In this document: positions 11,976 through 24,670 of the stretch, in pieces
Layout of the letters: every line of letters starts with the position of its first letter
How positions within the stretch are numbered: the stretch's first letter is position 1
Source of the DNA: Mactromeris polynyma
Taxonomy: Eukaryota; Mollusca; Bivalvia; Venerida; Mactridae
Length of the DNA: 64,000 nucleotides
Reading direction: 5' to 3'
NCBI GenBank assembly: GCA_032209605.1
Contig: JASFXZ010000014.1
Location: forward strand, 8,576,912 to 8,640,911
Position numbers and translations under genes: made by a program
Notes under the pieces: model-generated
Told to the model about the DNA's origin: nothing
The model's database searches: none
What the model saw: the letters and a program-made list of their open reading frames with translations, nothing else

Positions 11976-13179
11976 TTAGGATTTATCTTAGGAAGTTCTG
12001 ATGTAATGTGGCAGTTTCTTGCTTTTATAATCGGAGAACATTTTCTTGCATTTGTATTTGATGTGTTTAACTGTTGCATAAGTATTTAAAAACTTCCTGC
12101 AAAACAGTTATGTACTTTTGTAATCATCTTAATATTTCAAGATTATCTTTTATCTCAATATAAATATCCCTAGATTTCATAGACGCTGTAATGTAATGAC
12201 ATAGTTTATCAAACTGTAGCAGTCACGTGATTTCCTAGCCATTGAACTTTGACATGTAACACGTGTTTACGGCATATAAGAGTAACAGAATGTAAATACT
12301 TGATTGCCTGTTTCGCGGCGTGAATGTTTCCGAAATAAATGATGATATAAACAATTAAAATAGTTGTTTCTAAGACCTTCATAGATTTACAAGCATTTGT
12401 TCAAGTCTCACAATAGATTCAAGAGGATTGACAGATTCGGTATCTTCGTTAATTCGAAACGTTCCGCCATTTTCCGGTAAAGTTCGCCCATTTCCGATGC
12501 AGAAATGTAAACAACAGCTTTATTCCACGCCGCATCACATAGTTATCAGAAGAGTTTCAAGTAATGGACAATTTAGTAAAATTTACCCCCACTCGACTTA
12601 TTTCCTGTATTAACCGGAAGTGATGTACTCGCCGCCGTATACGCAGCAGCGTTCGTTACTACAAAGCTATCGAACGAAGTTCTTAAAGTTTCTCAATTCA
12701 AAGTTCACCGGGTAGCTTTTTACGGGTCTACCATGAGTTTCATTTGGCAAAACATGTGTAAGAATTATATTCGATGTATCATGGTTAAAAGACGCGAAAA
12801 TGACTGCGATACTAGAATATAGTTAGTTTATACAATAAGCTGACTAGAATAACTGGGAAAATCCACTTTTTGTTGTAGCCTACAATGATTGATGAAAACA
12901 ACATAAGTATAATAACCCCCTGTACATTCCCTAATTGTTTCATACTGGCTTATCATGTGATGAATCACGTCATATCCGGTCTGAAAACCATGCCACGTCT
13001 CGTGAAATTATTCAAACAATATATCAAAATAGTCTAACCTGTAACGTCTGTTAATTTTAATGATTTTCCGAGCGTATTCTTTACTGGTTTATGTAATTTT
13101 GGTTATCCAAGAAAAGGTATAAAATCTTGTAATAATATTGCAGATTATACGACGTGCAGGTAATAATACGTGTATGTAA
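11976..13179. other. Gene-free stretch
   Basis: No exon or RNA gene recognised. The open frame at 12428-12613 shows no domain. Confidence 0.35.
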
Positions 13180-16100
13180 TACGGTATATATAATGTATGT
13201 ATAATGAGACATGTATAATGTACGTATAATGAGACATGTATAATGTACGTATAGTGAGGCATGTATAATGTACGTATAGTGAGACATGTATAATGTACGT
13301 ATAGTGAGGCATGTATAATGTACGTATAATGAGACATGTATAATGTACGTATAGTGAGACATGTATAATGTACGTATAGTGAGGCATGTATAATGTACGT
13401 ATAGTGAGGCATGTATAATGAATGTATAATGAGACATGTATAATGTATGTATAATGAGACATGTATAATGTATGTATATACTGAGGCATGTATAATGTAT
13501 GAAAACTGAGGCATGTATAATGTATGTATATACTGAGGCATGTATAATGTATGTATATACTGAGACATGTATAATGTATGTATATACTGAGGCATGTATA
13601 ATGTATGTATATACTGAGGCATGTATAATGTACGTATAATGAGACATGTATAATGTATGTATATACTGAGACATGTATAATGTATGTATATACTGAGACA
13701 TGTATAATGTATGTATATACTGAGGCATGTATAATGTATGTATATACTGAGGCATGTATAATGTATGGATATACTGAGGCATGTATAATGTATGTATACT
13801 GAGGCATGTATAATGTATGTATATACTGAGACATGTATAATGTATGTATATACTGAGGCATGTATAATGTATGTATATACTGAGGCATGTATAATGTATG
13901 TATATACTGAGACATGTATAATGTATGTATATACTGAGGCATGTATAATGTATGTATATACTGAGGCATGTATAATGTATGAATACTGAGGCATGTATAA
14001 TGTACGTATAATGAGACATGTATAATGTATGTATATACTGAGGCATGTATAATGTATGTATATACTGAGGCATGTATAATGTATGTATATACTGAGGCAT
14101 GTATAATGTATGAATACTGAGGCATGTATAATGTACGTATAATGAGGCATGTATAATGTATGTATATACTGAGGCATGTATAATGTATGTATATACTGAG
14201 GCATGTATAATGTATGTATATACTGAGGCATGTATAATGTATGAATACTGAGGCATGTATAATGTACGTATAATGAGGCATGTATAATGTATGTATATAC
14301 TGAGGCATGTATAATGTATGTATATACTGAGGCATGTATAATGTATGTATATACTGAGGCATGTATAATGTATGTATTTACTGAGGCATGTATAATGTAT
14401 GTATATACTGAGGCATGTATAATGTATGTATATACTGAGGCATGTATAATGTATGTATATACTGAGGCATGTATAATGTATGTATATACTGAGGCATGTA
14501 TAATGTACGTATATACTGAGGCATGTATAATGTATGTATATACTGAGGCATGTATAATGTATGTATTTACTGAGGCATGTATAATGTATGTATATACTGA
14601 GGCATGTATAATGTATGTATATACTGAGGCATGTATAATGTATGTATATACTGAGGCATGTATAATGTACGTATATACTGAGGCATGTATAATGTACGTA
14701 TAATGAGGCATGTATAATGTACGTATATACTGAGGCATGTATAATGTATGTATATACTGAGGCATGTATAATGTACGTATATACTGAGGCATGTATAATG
14801 TACGTATAATGAGGCATGTATAATGTACGTATATACTGAGGCATGTATAATGTATGTATATACTGAGGCATGTATAATGTATGTATATACTGAGACATGT
14901 ATAATGTACGTATATACTGAGGCATGTATTATGTATGTATATACTGAGACATGTATAATGTATGTATATACTGAGGCATGTATAATGTATGTATATACTG
15001 AGGCATGTATAATGTATGTATATACTGAGGCATGTATAATGTATGTATATACTGAGGCATGTATAATGTATGTATATACTGAGGCATGTATAATGTATGT
15101 TTATACTGAGGCATGTATAATGTATGTATATACTGAGACATGTATAATGTATGTATATACTGAGGCATGTATAATGTATGTTTATACTGAGGCATGTATA
15201 ATGTATGTATATACTGAGAAATGTATAATGTATGTATACTGAGGCATGTATAATGTATGTATATACTGAGGCATGTATAATGTATGTATATACTGAGGCA
15301 TGTATAATGTATGTATATAATGAGGCATGTATAATGTATGTATATAATGAGACATGTATAATGTATGTATATACTGAGGCATGTATAATGTATGTTTATA
15401 CTGAGGCATGTATAATGTACGTATAATGAGGCATGTATAATGTATGAATACTGAGGCATGTATAATGTACGTATAATGAGGCATGTATAATGTACGTATA
15501 GTGAGGCATGGATAATGTACGTATAGTGAGGCATGTATAATGTATGTATCATGAGGAATGTATAATGTACGTATAGTGAGACATGTTTAATGTACGTATA
15601 GTGAGGCATGTATAATGTACGTATAGTGAGGCATGTATAATGTACGTATAATGAGGCATGTATAATGTACGTATAGTGAGGCATGTATAATGTACGTATA
15701 GTGAGGCATGTATAATGTACGTATCATGAGGAATGTATAATGTACGTATAATGAGACATTATAATGTATGTATAGTGAGGCATTTATAATGTACGTATAA
15801 TGAGACATGTATAATGTACGTATAGTGAGGCATTTATAATGTACGTATAATGAGACATGTATAATGTACGTATAGTGAGGCATGTATAATGTATGCATAA
15901 TGAGACATGTATAATGTATGTATAATGAGACGTGTATAATGTATGAATAATGAGACATGTATAATGTACGTATAATGAGACATGTATAATGTACGTATAG
16001 TGAGGCATGTATAATGTATGTATAATGAGGCATGTATAATGTATGTATAATGAGACATTATAATGTACGTATAGTGAGGCATGTATAATGTACGTATAGT

Positions 16101-16550
16101 GAGGCATGTATAATGTACGTATAATGAGACATGTATAATGTACGTTTAGTAAGGCATGTATAATGTACGTATAGTGAGACATGTATAATGTATGTATAAT
16201 GAGCCATGTATAATATATGTATAGTGAGACATGTATAATGTCCGTATAATGAGGCATGTATAATGTATGTATAATGAGATGTATATAATGAATGTATAGT
16301 GAGGCATGTATAATGTTTGTATAATGAGACATGTATAATGTATGTATTGTGAGACGTGTATTATGTACGTATAATGAGGCATGTATAATGTACGTATATT
16401 GAGACATGTATAATGTATGTATAGTAAGACATGTATAATGTACGTATAGTGAGGCATGAATAATATACATATAATGAGCCATGTATAATACATGTATAGT
16501 GAGGCATGTATAATGTACGTATAATGAGACGTGTATAATGTATACATAAA
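13180..16550. repeat. 3.4-kb 27/25-bp minisatellite with higher-order structure
   Basis: Roughly 125-130 monomers. The central block (about 13480-15420) is dominated by a 27-bp monomer (GCATGTATAATGTATG, TATATACTGAG). The outer blocks use 25-bp versions (GTACGTATAATGAG or GTACGTATAGTGAG). Between 13981 and 14243 a 131-bp higher-order unit (three 27-mers plus two 25-mers, marked by a GAATACTGAG variant at 13981, 14112 and 14243) repeats exactly. The 27-bp unit is 9 codons and free of stops in several frames, so frames up to 614 codons arise; none is a gene. Confidence 0.96.
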
Positions 16551-16554
16551 CATA

Positions 16555-17612
16555 CAGTATGTAGATTATCCTGTGCGTAGATCATACATCATGTATATTA
16601 TACTGTGTGTAGATCATACAGCATGTACATTATCATGTGTGTAGATCATACAGTATGTAGAGTATCATGTGTGTAGATCATACAGTATGTAGATTATCAT
16701 GTGTGTAGATCATACAGCATGTAGATTATCATGTGTGTAGATCATACATTATGTAGAGTATCCTGTGTGTAGATCATACAGTATGTAGAGTAGCATGTGT
16801 GTAGATCATACAGTATGTAGATTATCATGTATGTAGATCATACAGTATGTAGAGTATCATGTATGTAGATCATACAGTATGTAGAGTATCCTGTGTGTAG
16901 ATCATACAGCATGTACATTATCATGTGTGTAGATCATACATCATGTAGATTATCATGTGTGTAGATCATACAGCATGTAGAGTATCCTGTGTGTAGATCA
17001 TACAGCATGTACATTATCATGTGTGTAGATCATACATCATGTAGATTATCATGTGTGTAGATCATACAGTATGTAGATTATCATGTATGTAGATCATACA
17101 GTATGTAGATTATCCAGTGTGTCGATCATACAGCATGTACATTATCATGTGTGTAGATCATACATCATGTAGATTATCATGTGTGTAGATCATACAACAT
17201 CTTCATTATCATGTGTGTAGATCATATACATGTAAATTATCATGTGTGTAAATCATACAACATGTACATTATCCTGTGTGTAGAGCATACAGCATGTACA
17301 TTATCATGTGTGTAGATCATACAGCATGTACATTATCATGTGTGTAGATCATACAGCATGTACATTATCATGTGTGTAGATCATACAACAAGTACATTAT
17401 CATGTGTGTAGATCATACAGCATGTACATTATCATGTGTGTAGATCATACAGCATGTACATTATCATGTTTGTAGATCATACAGCATGTACATTATCATG
17501 TGTGTAGATCATACAGCATGTACATTATCCTGTGTGTAGATCATACAGCATGTACATTATCATGTGTGTAGATCATACAACATGTACATTATCCTGTGTG
17601 TAGATTATACAG
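16555..17612. repeat. 32-bp minisatellite, locus 1
   Basis: About 33 units of 32 bp (GTGTAGATCATACAGCATGT, ACATTATCAT; spacing 32 at 17401/17433). It abuts the 27/25-bp array with no unique DNA between them, and is the same family as the arrays at 25772-28690 and 37467-39100. Left-hand units carry GTAGATTATC/GTAGAGTATC variants; right-hand ones are mostly GTACATTATC. Confidence 0.95.
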
Positions 17613-17998
17613 CACCAATCACCTTCGCGGTGGTCTCCCTTTACAATACAGAGATCTCTGACGTCACAAAAATTTTAACAGTCATCTGTTATTTCAATAT
17701 GTTTTATCTTTTGATTACATATGTTATAAAATCACGTTCATGCTACATTGCAGAGGGATAATGCTAATGTATTTGTTTAAATGGGGAAAAAATGACTCAA
17801 CGAACAAAAAACATTTTTTTCCAAAGTGAAACTATCGTTTTATTGAAATATAATGTACAACTAAGGGAGATAAGCGCAACAATGAGTTTGAAATATAGTT
17901 AACGCCATTAAGAACATAACTATTTCACTCAGCCTACATTTTGTTCCAAGTCTTGAAAACGTTTATTGTTACAAATGAGCAAATCACTCATAAACTAG
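17613..17998. repeat. Duplicated flank block, copy 1
   Basis: CAATCACC.TCGCGGTGGTCTCC through ...CAAATCACTCATAAA matches 40050-40390 with scattered substitutions and small indels. In both places it lies to the right of a 32-bp array, which marks it as the right end of the segmental duplication unit. Confidence 0.85.
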
Positions 17999-18525
17999 AA
18001 ATGTGTCCATAGGACACAGATGCCCCCACTTGCAGCCTTTGTCACAAAAGCAAATGCTATTATTCTGCTTTTAATTTGTGAATGGGTATCCAAATTACCA
18101 AGTGAACAACTGTACTGATTAGGTGATAAGTCAAGGACCATAACTTTGCACTTACTGGGCGTAATCATACATGAAACCCCAAGTGCACAACATACAGCTT
18201 GGTAAACATTCCGGTAAAGTTTAATGACTCTGGCTCATATACTTTTGGAGATATGCACGACACAAGATTGCATACTATGTAGGCAATATTTTAACTAAGT
18301 CAAGGGCCATAACTTTGCAATTACTAGACACAGCCAAACATGAAACCCCAGGTGCACAACTTCACATGATTGTGAACATTCCTGTAAAGTTTGATGACTC
18401 TGGCTCATATACATTTGTTGATATGAGTGACACAAGATTTTGTGACTGACGGAAGGACGGACAGACAGACGCGCCGAAGACAAAAACAATATGTCTACTT
18501 GGAGCAGGGTGATATAATTAATGGA
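17995..18525 (+). mobile_element. Bivalve-type interspersed repeat (ATGTGTCCATAGGACAC element)
   Basis: It starts with ATGTGTCCATAGGACACAG. It contains two tandem modules, each with GGCCATAACTTTGCA (or GGACC), GAAACCCC, GGTAAAGTTTAATGACTC or GTAAAGTTTGATGACTC and a CACAAGATT end, followed by a GACGGAAGGACGGACAGACAGACG tail. This layout is familiar from abundant short interspersed repeats of bivalve genomes; no protein frame is present. Confidence 0.7.
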
Positions 18526-19003
18526 TTTCAAATTAAACAATCAAGTAAATTAATATATAATGGGAACTGCATATTAAATGAGATTAGCAAAAAAACATAA
18601 TTATAATGTGTACTCTATACTTAAATAACTTAATACAAAAATACAGATATTTTTCTAATAATCTAATTTATGCAATGACATATACATTTACACCAATCTT
18701 ATCACTATTTAATCAGATTCATTTAAAAAAATTATCATTCATAGAATTACACTAAAAATCTGAATTTTAATATTTTTATTACCTCCCTTTACTTTTGCAT
18801 ATTTTAGTATATTCTATCTACACAGCTATCAGAGAAAAGAAGAAAACATACTAGTCCCTTTAAAAATGTACTAACATACTGTATATAAACAATAAACACA
18901 TACAATTTATATCTTAGATACAATATAACTGTCATATTATCTTGAAGTATGATTACATCTAAAAATAGAACAAACCGCATTTATGTACAGTTCTTGTGTA
19001 GTT
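18526..19003. other. AT-rich 3' flank of the TRIM-like gene
   Basis: No exon. On the minus strand an AATAAA-like signal (TTTTTATT on plus near 18771-18780) could serve as polyadenylation signal for the gene ending at 19104, but several alternatives exist. Confidence 0.3.
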
Positions 19004-19103
19004 GAAAATTACTCCTGTTAAGTTTTATGTAAGTTTTACTTATATTCTATCAATAATATATGTACACAGAATGGACAACTCTGTTATCTCACAATATGTT
19101 TGA

Positions 19104-21630
19104 TTACTCTAGTTCATACATTTTCACTACATCACTGCTATCCATGGTAACAAACATTCTATTCAGTCCCTGATGAAAACACACTGAACGTGGATTCTGT
19201 AATCCATCTCCTTGCTTCACAACCACACCAAGTTTCTTCCCATTCTCACTGAATTGTACCACATTCTGTGAAATGTACCCAACTACAAACATGTTTCCTT
19301 TACCATCAACACATACACCATCTACATCCACCAGGTCAGTGTCTGTAATAGTGGACAAATAATTTCCCATCCCATCAAAACATACAAGTCCCTTGTCCCA
19401 ACCTGCCACAAACATTCTGTCTCCACTTTCATTGAATGTAACATGTAGACTATGGCTGAACAGCTTATTCCCAGCATTGTCTCGTGTAATTGTCTTCAGC
19501 CGGGTACCAGTCATATCATAAACATAGAGTGAAGCTCTAGCATCTGTCACATAAAGCTGACCATCCTTGAAAGCAATACCATAACAAACATGAGACATTT
19601 TAATTTGTCTTGTAGGAGTCATCTTGTTATGAATGGAAACAAACTGGATCTTGTTGTCTCTCTGACATGCAACAGCAACTTCGTGTTTACTGATACAACA
19701 TACACAATAAGGTATAGAATCTAAAGTACAATAGTCAACAACTGACATCTTCTGTATATCAATACGTTTTAGTTTCTTATTGTTACAATCTGTGACAAGT
19801 AGTTGGTTATCATGTGTCAGACAACATCCAAGGGAATGGCATCTCTTAGAATCATGAGAAAGTTTTATGGTAATATCTTTACTTCCTTTGATTTTGTAGA
19901 CGTCGTGTTTCTGCTTTCCATGTTTCTGTACTTGACCAATACCTTGTAAAGCTTGGATATTGTAGGGGTCGTGTCTCTGTACTTGACCAATACCTTGTAA
20001 AGCTTGGATATATTCCATCAATGATTGGTCTGGAATGAATGATATCTGTGCGTCTGTATTATGTTGTAATTCTTGCTTCATCTTCTCACCGTCTGCTTCT
20101 TTTATTTTTTCTTGGGCAATTTTCGTACAAACAAAACGTTGGGCTCTATTTCCTTCTGATTTATTAAACTTGTCGTCTGTCGTCTGCAAATCTTTACAGA
20201 TGCTATCAACACTTTGCTTGGCTTGTAGAATATTTGTTTCTAGTTGTTTGTATACAACTTCTATTTTATTGCGTGACGACTCGGCAATTTTACTGAAGAT
20301 GGCTTCCAATGCTTTTTGGAATGTACTGACTTGACCTAAAGCTTCTTTCTTTGCTTGTTTCAAAGTCTGAAGTTGAAGTTGGGTATTTTGAGATTTACTT
20401 GCAGTTTCCATGGATACCATCATTTCTTTTAGAAGACGGTGCATCTGTTTGCAGTCTGACAACTTAAATATGACGTCAATCATGTCTCGTATAGAATGGA
20501 TGTGACTGTCTGGACAAGATCTGAAATGGAATGATTTATAACTACATTCTGCTTATAATATGTATAGAAAACACATTTAAAACATAGGACGTTGTGACAT
20601 TGTTCATATGTAGCCTATTGATTTTATTTGTGTTGAACAATTTTAAATTGAGCACCGACGTCCTACTTATAATATATAGAGCTAGAACTATTGCTTGATT
20701 ATTTACCTTTTGGTTTTGGTTTATTACACATCATGAATGATAAAAACGAATAAATTCTGCCCGTTGAATATTGTAAAATTTAAAAAAGGAAATGATTCAA
20801 TAAATTTAAGAATGTAGATGTACACGTCTAATATTTTGGATTAGAGCCATATCAGTGTTTAAGGGGTCGTGGGTTTGAGCGCAGTTTTTCTGTGTTGGAG
20901 AGGTAGAATGACTTCGGGTAATTCCGACACTTTAAGAGAAATCAATTTGTATTGATTTAGTCCTCTCTTACACAGTAGAATTACCTGAACACACCATTTA
21001 CTCATATTTCCGTATATATCTAATTATAATTCTGTAGTGGTGTTGGGAGAGGGTCGCCCGGTTAGCTCAGTAGGTAGAGCGCCGTTTAGTGTGTAGGGGG
21101 CCTTGGGTTCGAGCCCCATATCGGCTGTAGATTCTACTTTTTCCACTTTATTAACTTCGTGCTGGCAGCGGTGTTTGACGGCCCATGGTGGTTGAGCCTA
21201 TAATGCCGGAAGGGGGAGACTTGTAGTGGAGAGGTAATTATAATTCTAACGTAAAGTTAATATTAATGTAAATAAAGCATTACTTGTGATGTTCAAAGAA
21301 GCAAGTAGAACAGCCAACAACATCATGGCCTTCACAGTACATGTCCACTACTTTGCCTCTATGTAAGCTACATTGTTCTGTTGGAATTTCCAACAAACTT
21401 GATTGGTGACCTCCCGCTTGATTTCCTTGTCTGACATCCTGCAAATTATGATTCTTCAATACTCGGACCTTCTTGTGGTCGTCGGTACATGCCTTACAAC
21501 AATATCCACTGCATTCTACACAGTATTTCTCAGCTTCTACTATCTTGTTGTCTACTGCACAAGCAGTACACACAAGATCAAATGCCTCATCCGACATTTT
21601 TTTCAGCTGAGAACGCCCTCCAGACGCCAT
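19104..21630 (-). CDS. TRIM-like protein: two B-boxes, coiled coil, NHL-type propeller, no RING (587 aa)
   Basis: Two exons. Exon 1 (21284-21630) starts at MASGG and encodes B-box 1 (Cys21, Cys24, Cys37, Cys40, Cys45, Cys48, His52) and B-box 2 (Cys87, His90, Cys99, His102, Cys107, Cys110, His115). It ends at a CAA|gtaatg donor. Exon 2 (19104-20520) starts after a ttccatttcag acceptor, continues SCPDSHIHSIRD in phase, then gives a coiled coil (about 130-270) and a beta-propeller-like C-terminal half (about 325-587) with repeated LYVTD, MFVAGW, VDGVCVDGKGNMFVVG strands, ending YELE-stop. The joined length is 1764 nt. Such proteins are cytosolic scaffolds; without a RING, ubiquitin-ligase activity is not expected from this chain alone. 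A 51-bp in-frame duplication doubles IQALQGIGQVQ just before the propeller. Target and pathway are unknown; bivalves carry many related genes. Confidence 0.9.
20820..21240 (+). mobile_element. tRNA-derived SINE-like sequence in the TRIM-like gene intron
   Basis: At 21053-21125 there is a tRNA-like head with an A box (TAGCTCAGTAGG, 21063-21074) and a B box (GGTTCGAGCCC, 21106-21116), spaced as in a polymerase III promoter. The anticodon and acceptor arms do not pair well, so it is not a functional tRNA gene. The following CCATATCGGCTGTAGATTCTAC and GGCAGCGGTGTTTGACGGCCC resemble a SINE body. The piece at 20835-20990 (GGGTTTGAGCGCAG...) may be a second, more decayed copy. Confidence 0.55.
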
Positions 21631-22330
21631 TTTCTATGTTTGACCTTGATTTCAGAAATCAGAAATGGTAACAGGAAGTCAGCTAGCCGTCAATAGCTAC
21701 ATACATTAATTACCTCCCTTACACCATTAAGCAATAACGAATTGAGGCCCGTATAGAGGTTCAATCAAGTAGGCAGCTAGTATCGGTAAATTAACGTCAG
21801 GTAAGGCAACAAAATGCTGTGTTCACCCAAAATACAGATACGCTCGAGTACCTGAGACCTCCATGAGTCCAACTGTTGCAAGTAGACCCACATACCATCC
21901 TGGTGGGGTCATGCTAAACACTACAAAGTCAGGCAAAGTCAAGCAAAGGCTGGCAAAGTGTAGCAAAGTGTAGCAAAGTCAGACTAATCTTTAACAAAGT
22001 AAATTTAAGAATGCTGATAAGTAATATTTAATTAATAAAATATGTTTTTGTTGTAATTACAGCCGACATTCTCTATAGTCGTATGATGCAAAGTCTAGCA
22101 AAGGCATGCAAACTGTAGCAAAGTCAGTATAATTGTAAGTCATCTTAAGAATCCTTAATTGATAAAACAAAACTTTGTGCTGGAAGAGAACCCCCTAAAA
22201 TGCAATATTCCATTGTCAAATGCACTGAACAAATAACCTGTAAAAACACAGTCAATAAACTCTTCAATGTTGTAGCCAAACCCTAATTAGGTGTAAAAAA
22301 ACAACATTTTACTATAAAAAAAACATACAA
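21631..22330. other. 5' flank of the TRIM-like gene with short AAAGTC repeats
   Basis: The first 50 bp upstream of the ATG are shared with the unit B gene and may hold the promoter or 5' UTR; no TATA box is obvious. At 21928-21990 and 22085-22130 there are short irregular tandem repeats of the type GGCAAAGTC / GTAGCAAAG. Unit B has only a small part of this (32560-32605). Confidence 0.5.
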
Positions 22331-22334
22331 ATAC

Positions 22335-22640
22335 ATTTTTTTGTATAAATTTGCGTTTGTTTTTCGCCGCCACCGGTTTCCCATATGGGTGACGTCTCCG
22401 GAAGAATGTTAGTCATTTTAAATTGTTGGAGGATAGTGCATGCTACAGGAGATGCCCCAGTTCCAGAAGCACCCCTGGTTCTTGTACGTACCCGATTTGA
22501 AGCATCGTACACGGTACCTCGGTTTTTCAAAGTCTCGTCCGAAAGAATGTTAGTACTGTCGGTGATAAAGCGGGGGATCGAACCTGCGACACCTGGATTA
22601 CTAGTCCAGCGCATTACCACTGGACTACGGATCCGCTACC
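22335..22640 (-). mobile_element. tRNA-Thr-derived SINE, copy A
   Basis: Read on the minus strand, the head (about 22634-22563) has A box TAGTCCAGTGG, an intact anticodon arm CTGGA-CTAGTAA-TCCAG (anticodon AGT, Thr) and B box GGTTCGATCCC. The T stem and acceptor stem do not pair, so this is not a working tRNA gene. About 220 bp of body follow (AAAACCGAGGTACCGTGTACG ... GACGTCACCCATATGGG), ending near 22335. An almost identical copy lies at 32615-32900 because of the segmental duplication. Membership in a V-SINE-type molluscan family is possible but not shown. Confidence 0.65.
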
Positions 22641-24300
22641 GATACTGATTGACTTGCATGAGTCTTGAGTATACCCTTCGAATTGAAGGTGCAATATTTT
22701 AGTTACCGTTCATGTAATACTGCAAAGGTGTAAATTTCAGATTTTGACGATTCGGATAATTGACTTTTATATAGGTAATAGTTTTATACAGTGAAGCCTT
22801 TATTGAGGAACTAACTTGTCTGTCATTGAAAGAAATTATACCAAAATTGGGCGATTATGAGACAATGTGACTACATACGACCGGGTATATACAGCAACTT
22901 GAGACTACCACGAGTCCACGACTGGATGAAATACCACCAGACTCGTAGGAAGGTCCCTACATAGGATCGAACTTACACCAATGTTTAAACGTAAATATCC
23001 GATAATATGGCGATTTGCCATCTGCATCGCTTCCTTACTAAGGGTGGAGATCTCGACAATATGACCCAATGTGACCATATATGCGCGAGTACCTGAGACC
23101 ACCTCCGGTCCGAAAAAGCAACTAGAGTGCCAAACTGTCACAAAATACGCCCATCATAAGTCAGAGCTCAGAGTTAAAACAAGACTTATTTTAGGTAATT
23201 TCTTCAATCAAAGGGTGATAACTCCCGGGTGACATGAGCGATATGACTGCTTATCGAGATATTATGCCCACAAACATTTTCACCAAGTCAGGTAAAGATC
23301 AGATGAAAACTGTTTGACTTAGAGAGCAGACAAGGCTAATTTTGGATAATTCAAGGGCCATAATTCCGAAGTGCCTGCGGCGATGTGGCTGGTTATCGAA
23401 CTTGGCCGACATATTATGCCCACAAACATTTTCACCAAGTTTGGTAAAGATCGGATGAACACTCTTTGTGTTAGAGAGCGGACAACATGTGGACACCGAC
23501 CGCCCGCCTCCGGCCCGCCACGGGTGTTCCCATAATACGTCCCGTTTTTAAAACGGGCGTATAAAAAGTGCAACCATATCATCGTAGGAAAGCCCCTATT
23601 GAGGATCGAACTTATTTCTTTCGTTAAACTTGAACTTGTTGGACTAATTGTTGTCACAGATACTCACGTATATTCCCACTCTTATAGGGGTCACATCGCC
23701 TCTGAAGGGAGCTAAGGTTTGTGCTAATCGCCCTATACTATCAAGTATATTCGAAGATGGGTGCAAGTTCGATTCTCCGTACCGGTATCCTCACGGTGGC
23801 ATGGTAGTTCTATTCGGTTTGGCTGGACTGTTGAGTGTCTCAGATACTCATTTGTAACTTATGTGGTCACATACCCTCTGTAGTGACATGTGCTGCTACA
23901 TATTTTCCTATTTTATGGTATATTTTCGTTGCCGATGTGAACAATTTCGTCAACGGCCGCAAGGGAACTGCGATAAAAATCTTCATTTTGTTTTCATACC
24001 CTTACAGTAAAGTGTTACACATGTAAGCAGCGTTATTATGGGAATTGTATAAATTAAGTTTATCTAAAATTACGTACATCCACTAAGATCCTGTGTCGGG
24101 CCTCCTCTCCTTACTTATGTTATTGACGGCTAGACGGTCAAGGGAAGTTACTCTACATTATGGAGCGCAATCGCAACATCTCAGCAATTTCGATAACGAG
24201 GGTGACTATGAAACGACTGATATAAACATTTTATGCGGTCCGTATATCGATTCAAAGTAACTGAACGCTTAACATTACATAAACTTTACTTATCAAAGCA
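22641..24300. repeat. Composite interspersed-repeat block, copy A
   Basis: No coding exon. Two tandem modules (about 23205-23340 and 23345-23480) share ATTATGCCCACAAACATTTTC, ACCAAGTTTGGTAAAGATC and AGAGAGCGGACAA-type motifs, familiar from bivalve interspersed repeats. At 23541-23560 a palindrome CCCGTTTTTAAAACGGG sits before CGTATAAAAAG. The block is nearly identical to 32935-34560. Confidence 0.65.
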
Positions 24301-24454
24301 CAAAAGTGCTATGGGACGGTACCACTCGTCTCTGTAGCCAAGCTGGCAACTTGTTGCATACAATTTTCCGTTTTGTAACTAGACAGTTTTATAATATTAA
24401 AGTACAGTGCGATAGCACGTTAAAATATGGAAGATCTAATGATATGATAATTGA

Positions 24455-24670
24455 TTAATTGGTTTCTAGTCAACCCGTAACTTAGTTAACTCGTACCTTG
24501 GTCAACTTGTACCTACTTTGGTCAACACGTACCTTAGCCAACTCGTACCTTAGTTAACTCACACCTTGGTCAACTTGTACCTTAGTCAACACGTACCTAA
24601 GTTAACTCGTACCTTAGTTAACTCGTACCTTGGTCAACCCATACCTTAGTCAACACGTACCTTAGTTTAG
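24455..24670. repeat. 16-bp minisatellite, copy A
   Basis: About 13 imperfect units TTAGTTAACTCGTACC / TTGGTCAACTTGTACC. The same array with almost the same unit order is at 35455-35662. Confidence 0.9.

Noticed and set aside
13081..16585. Open frames of up to 614 codons on both strands (YIHYTCLS / MYVYTEACI repeats)
   Set aside because: They arise from 27- and 25-bp units that lack stops. Frames overlap on both strands and switch where unit length changes; no non-repetitive coding flank is present.
21053..21125. Functional tRNA gene on the plus strand
   Set aside because: A and B boxes are present, but the anticodon stem and acceptor do not pair; it is SINE-like.
22563..22634. Functional tRNA-Thr(AGT) gene on the minus strand, and its copy at 32822-32895
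   Set aside because: The anticodon arm and B box are good, but the T stem and acceptor stem do not pair and a repeat body follows. It is a SINE head.
22905..23657. Minus-strand frames of 65-112 codons, repeated exactly at 33185-33937
   Set aside because: They lie in dispersed repeat DNA (ATTATGCCCACAAACATTTTC modules). Their duplication reflects the segmental duplication and they show no domain.
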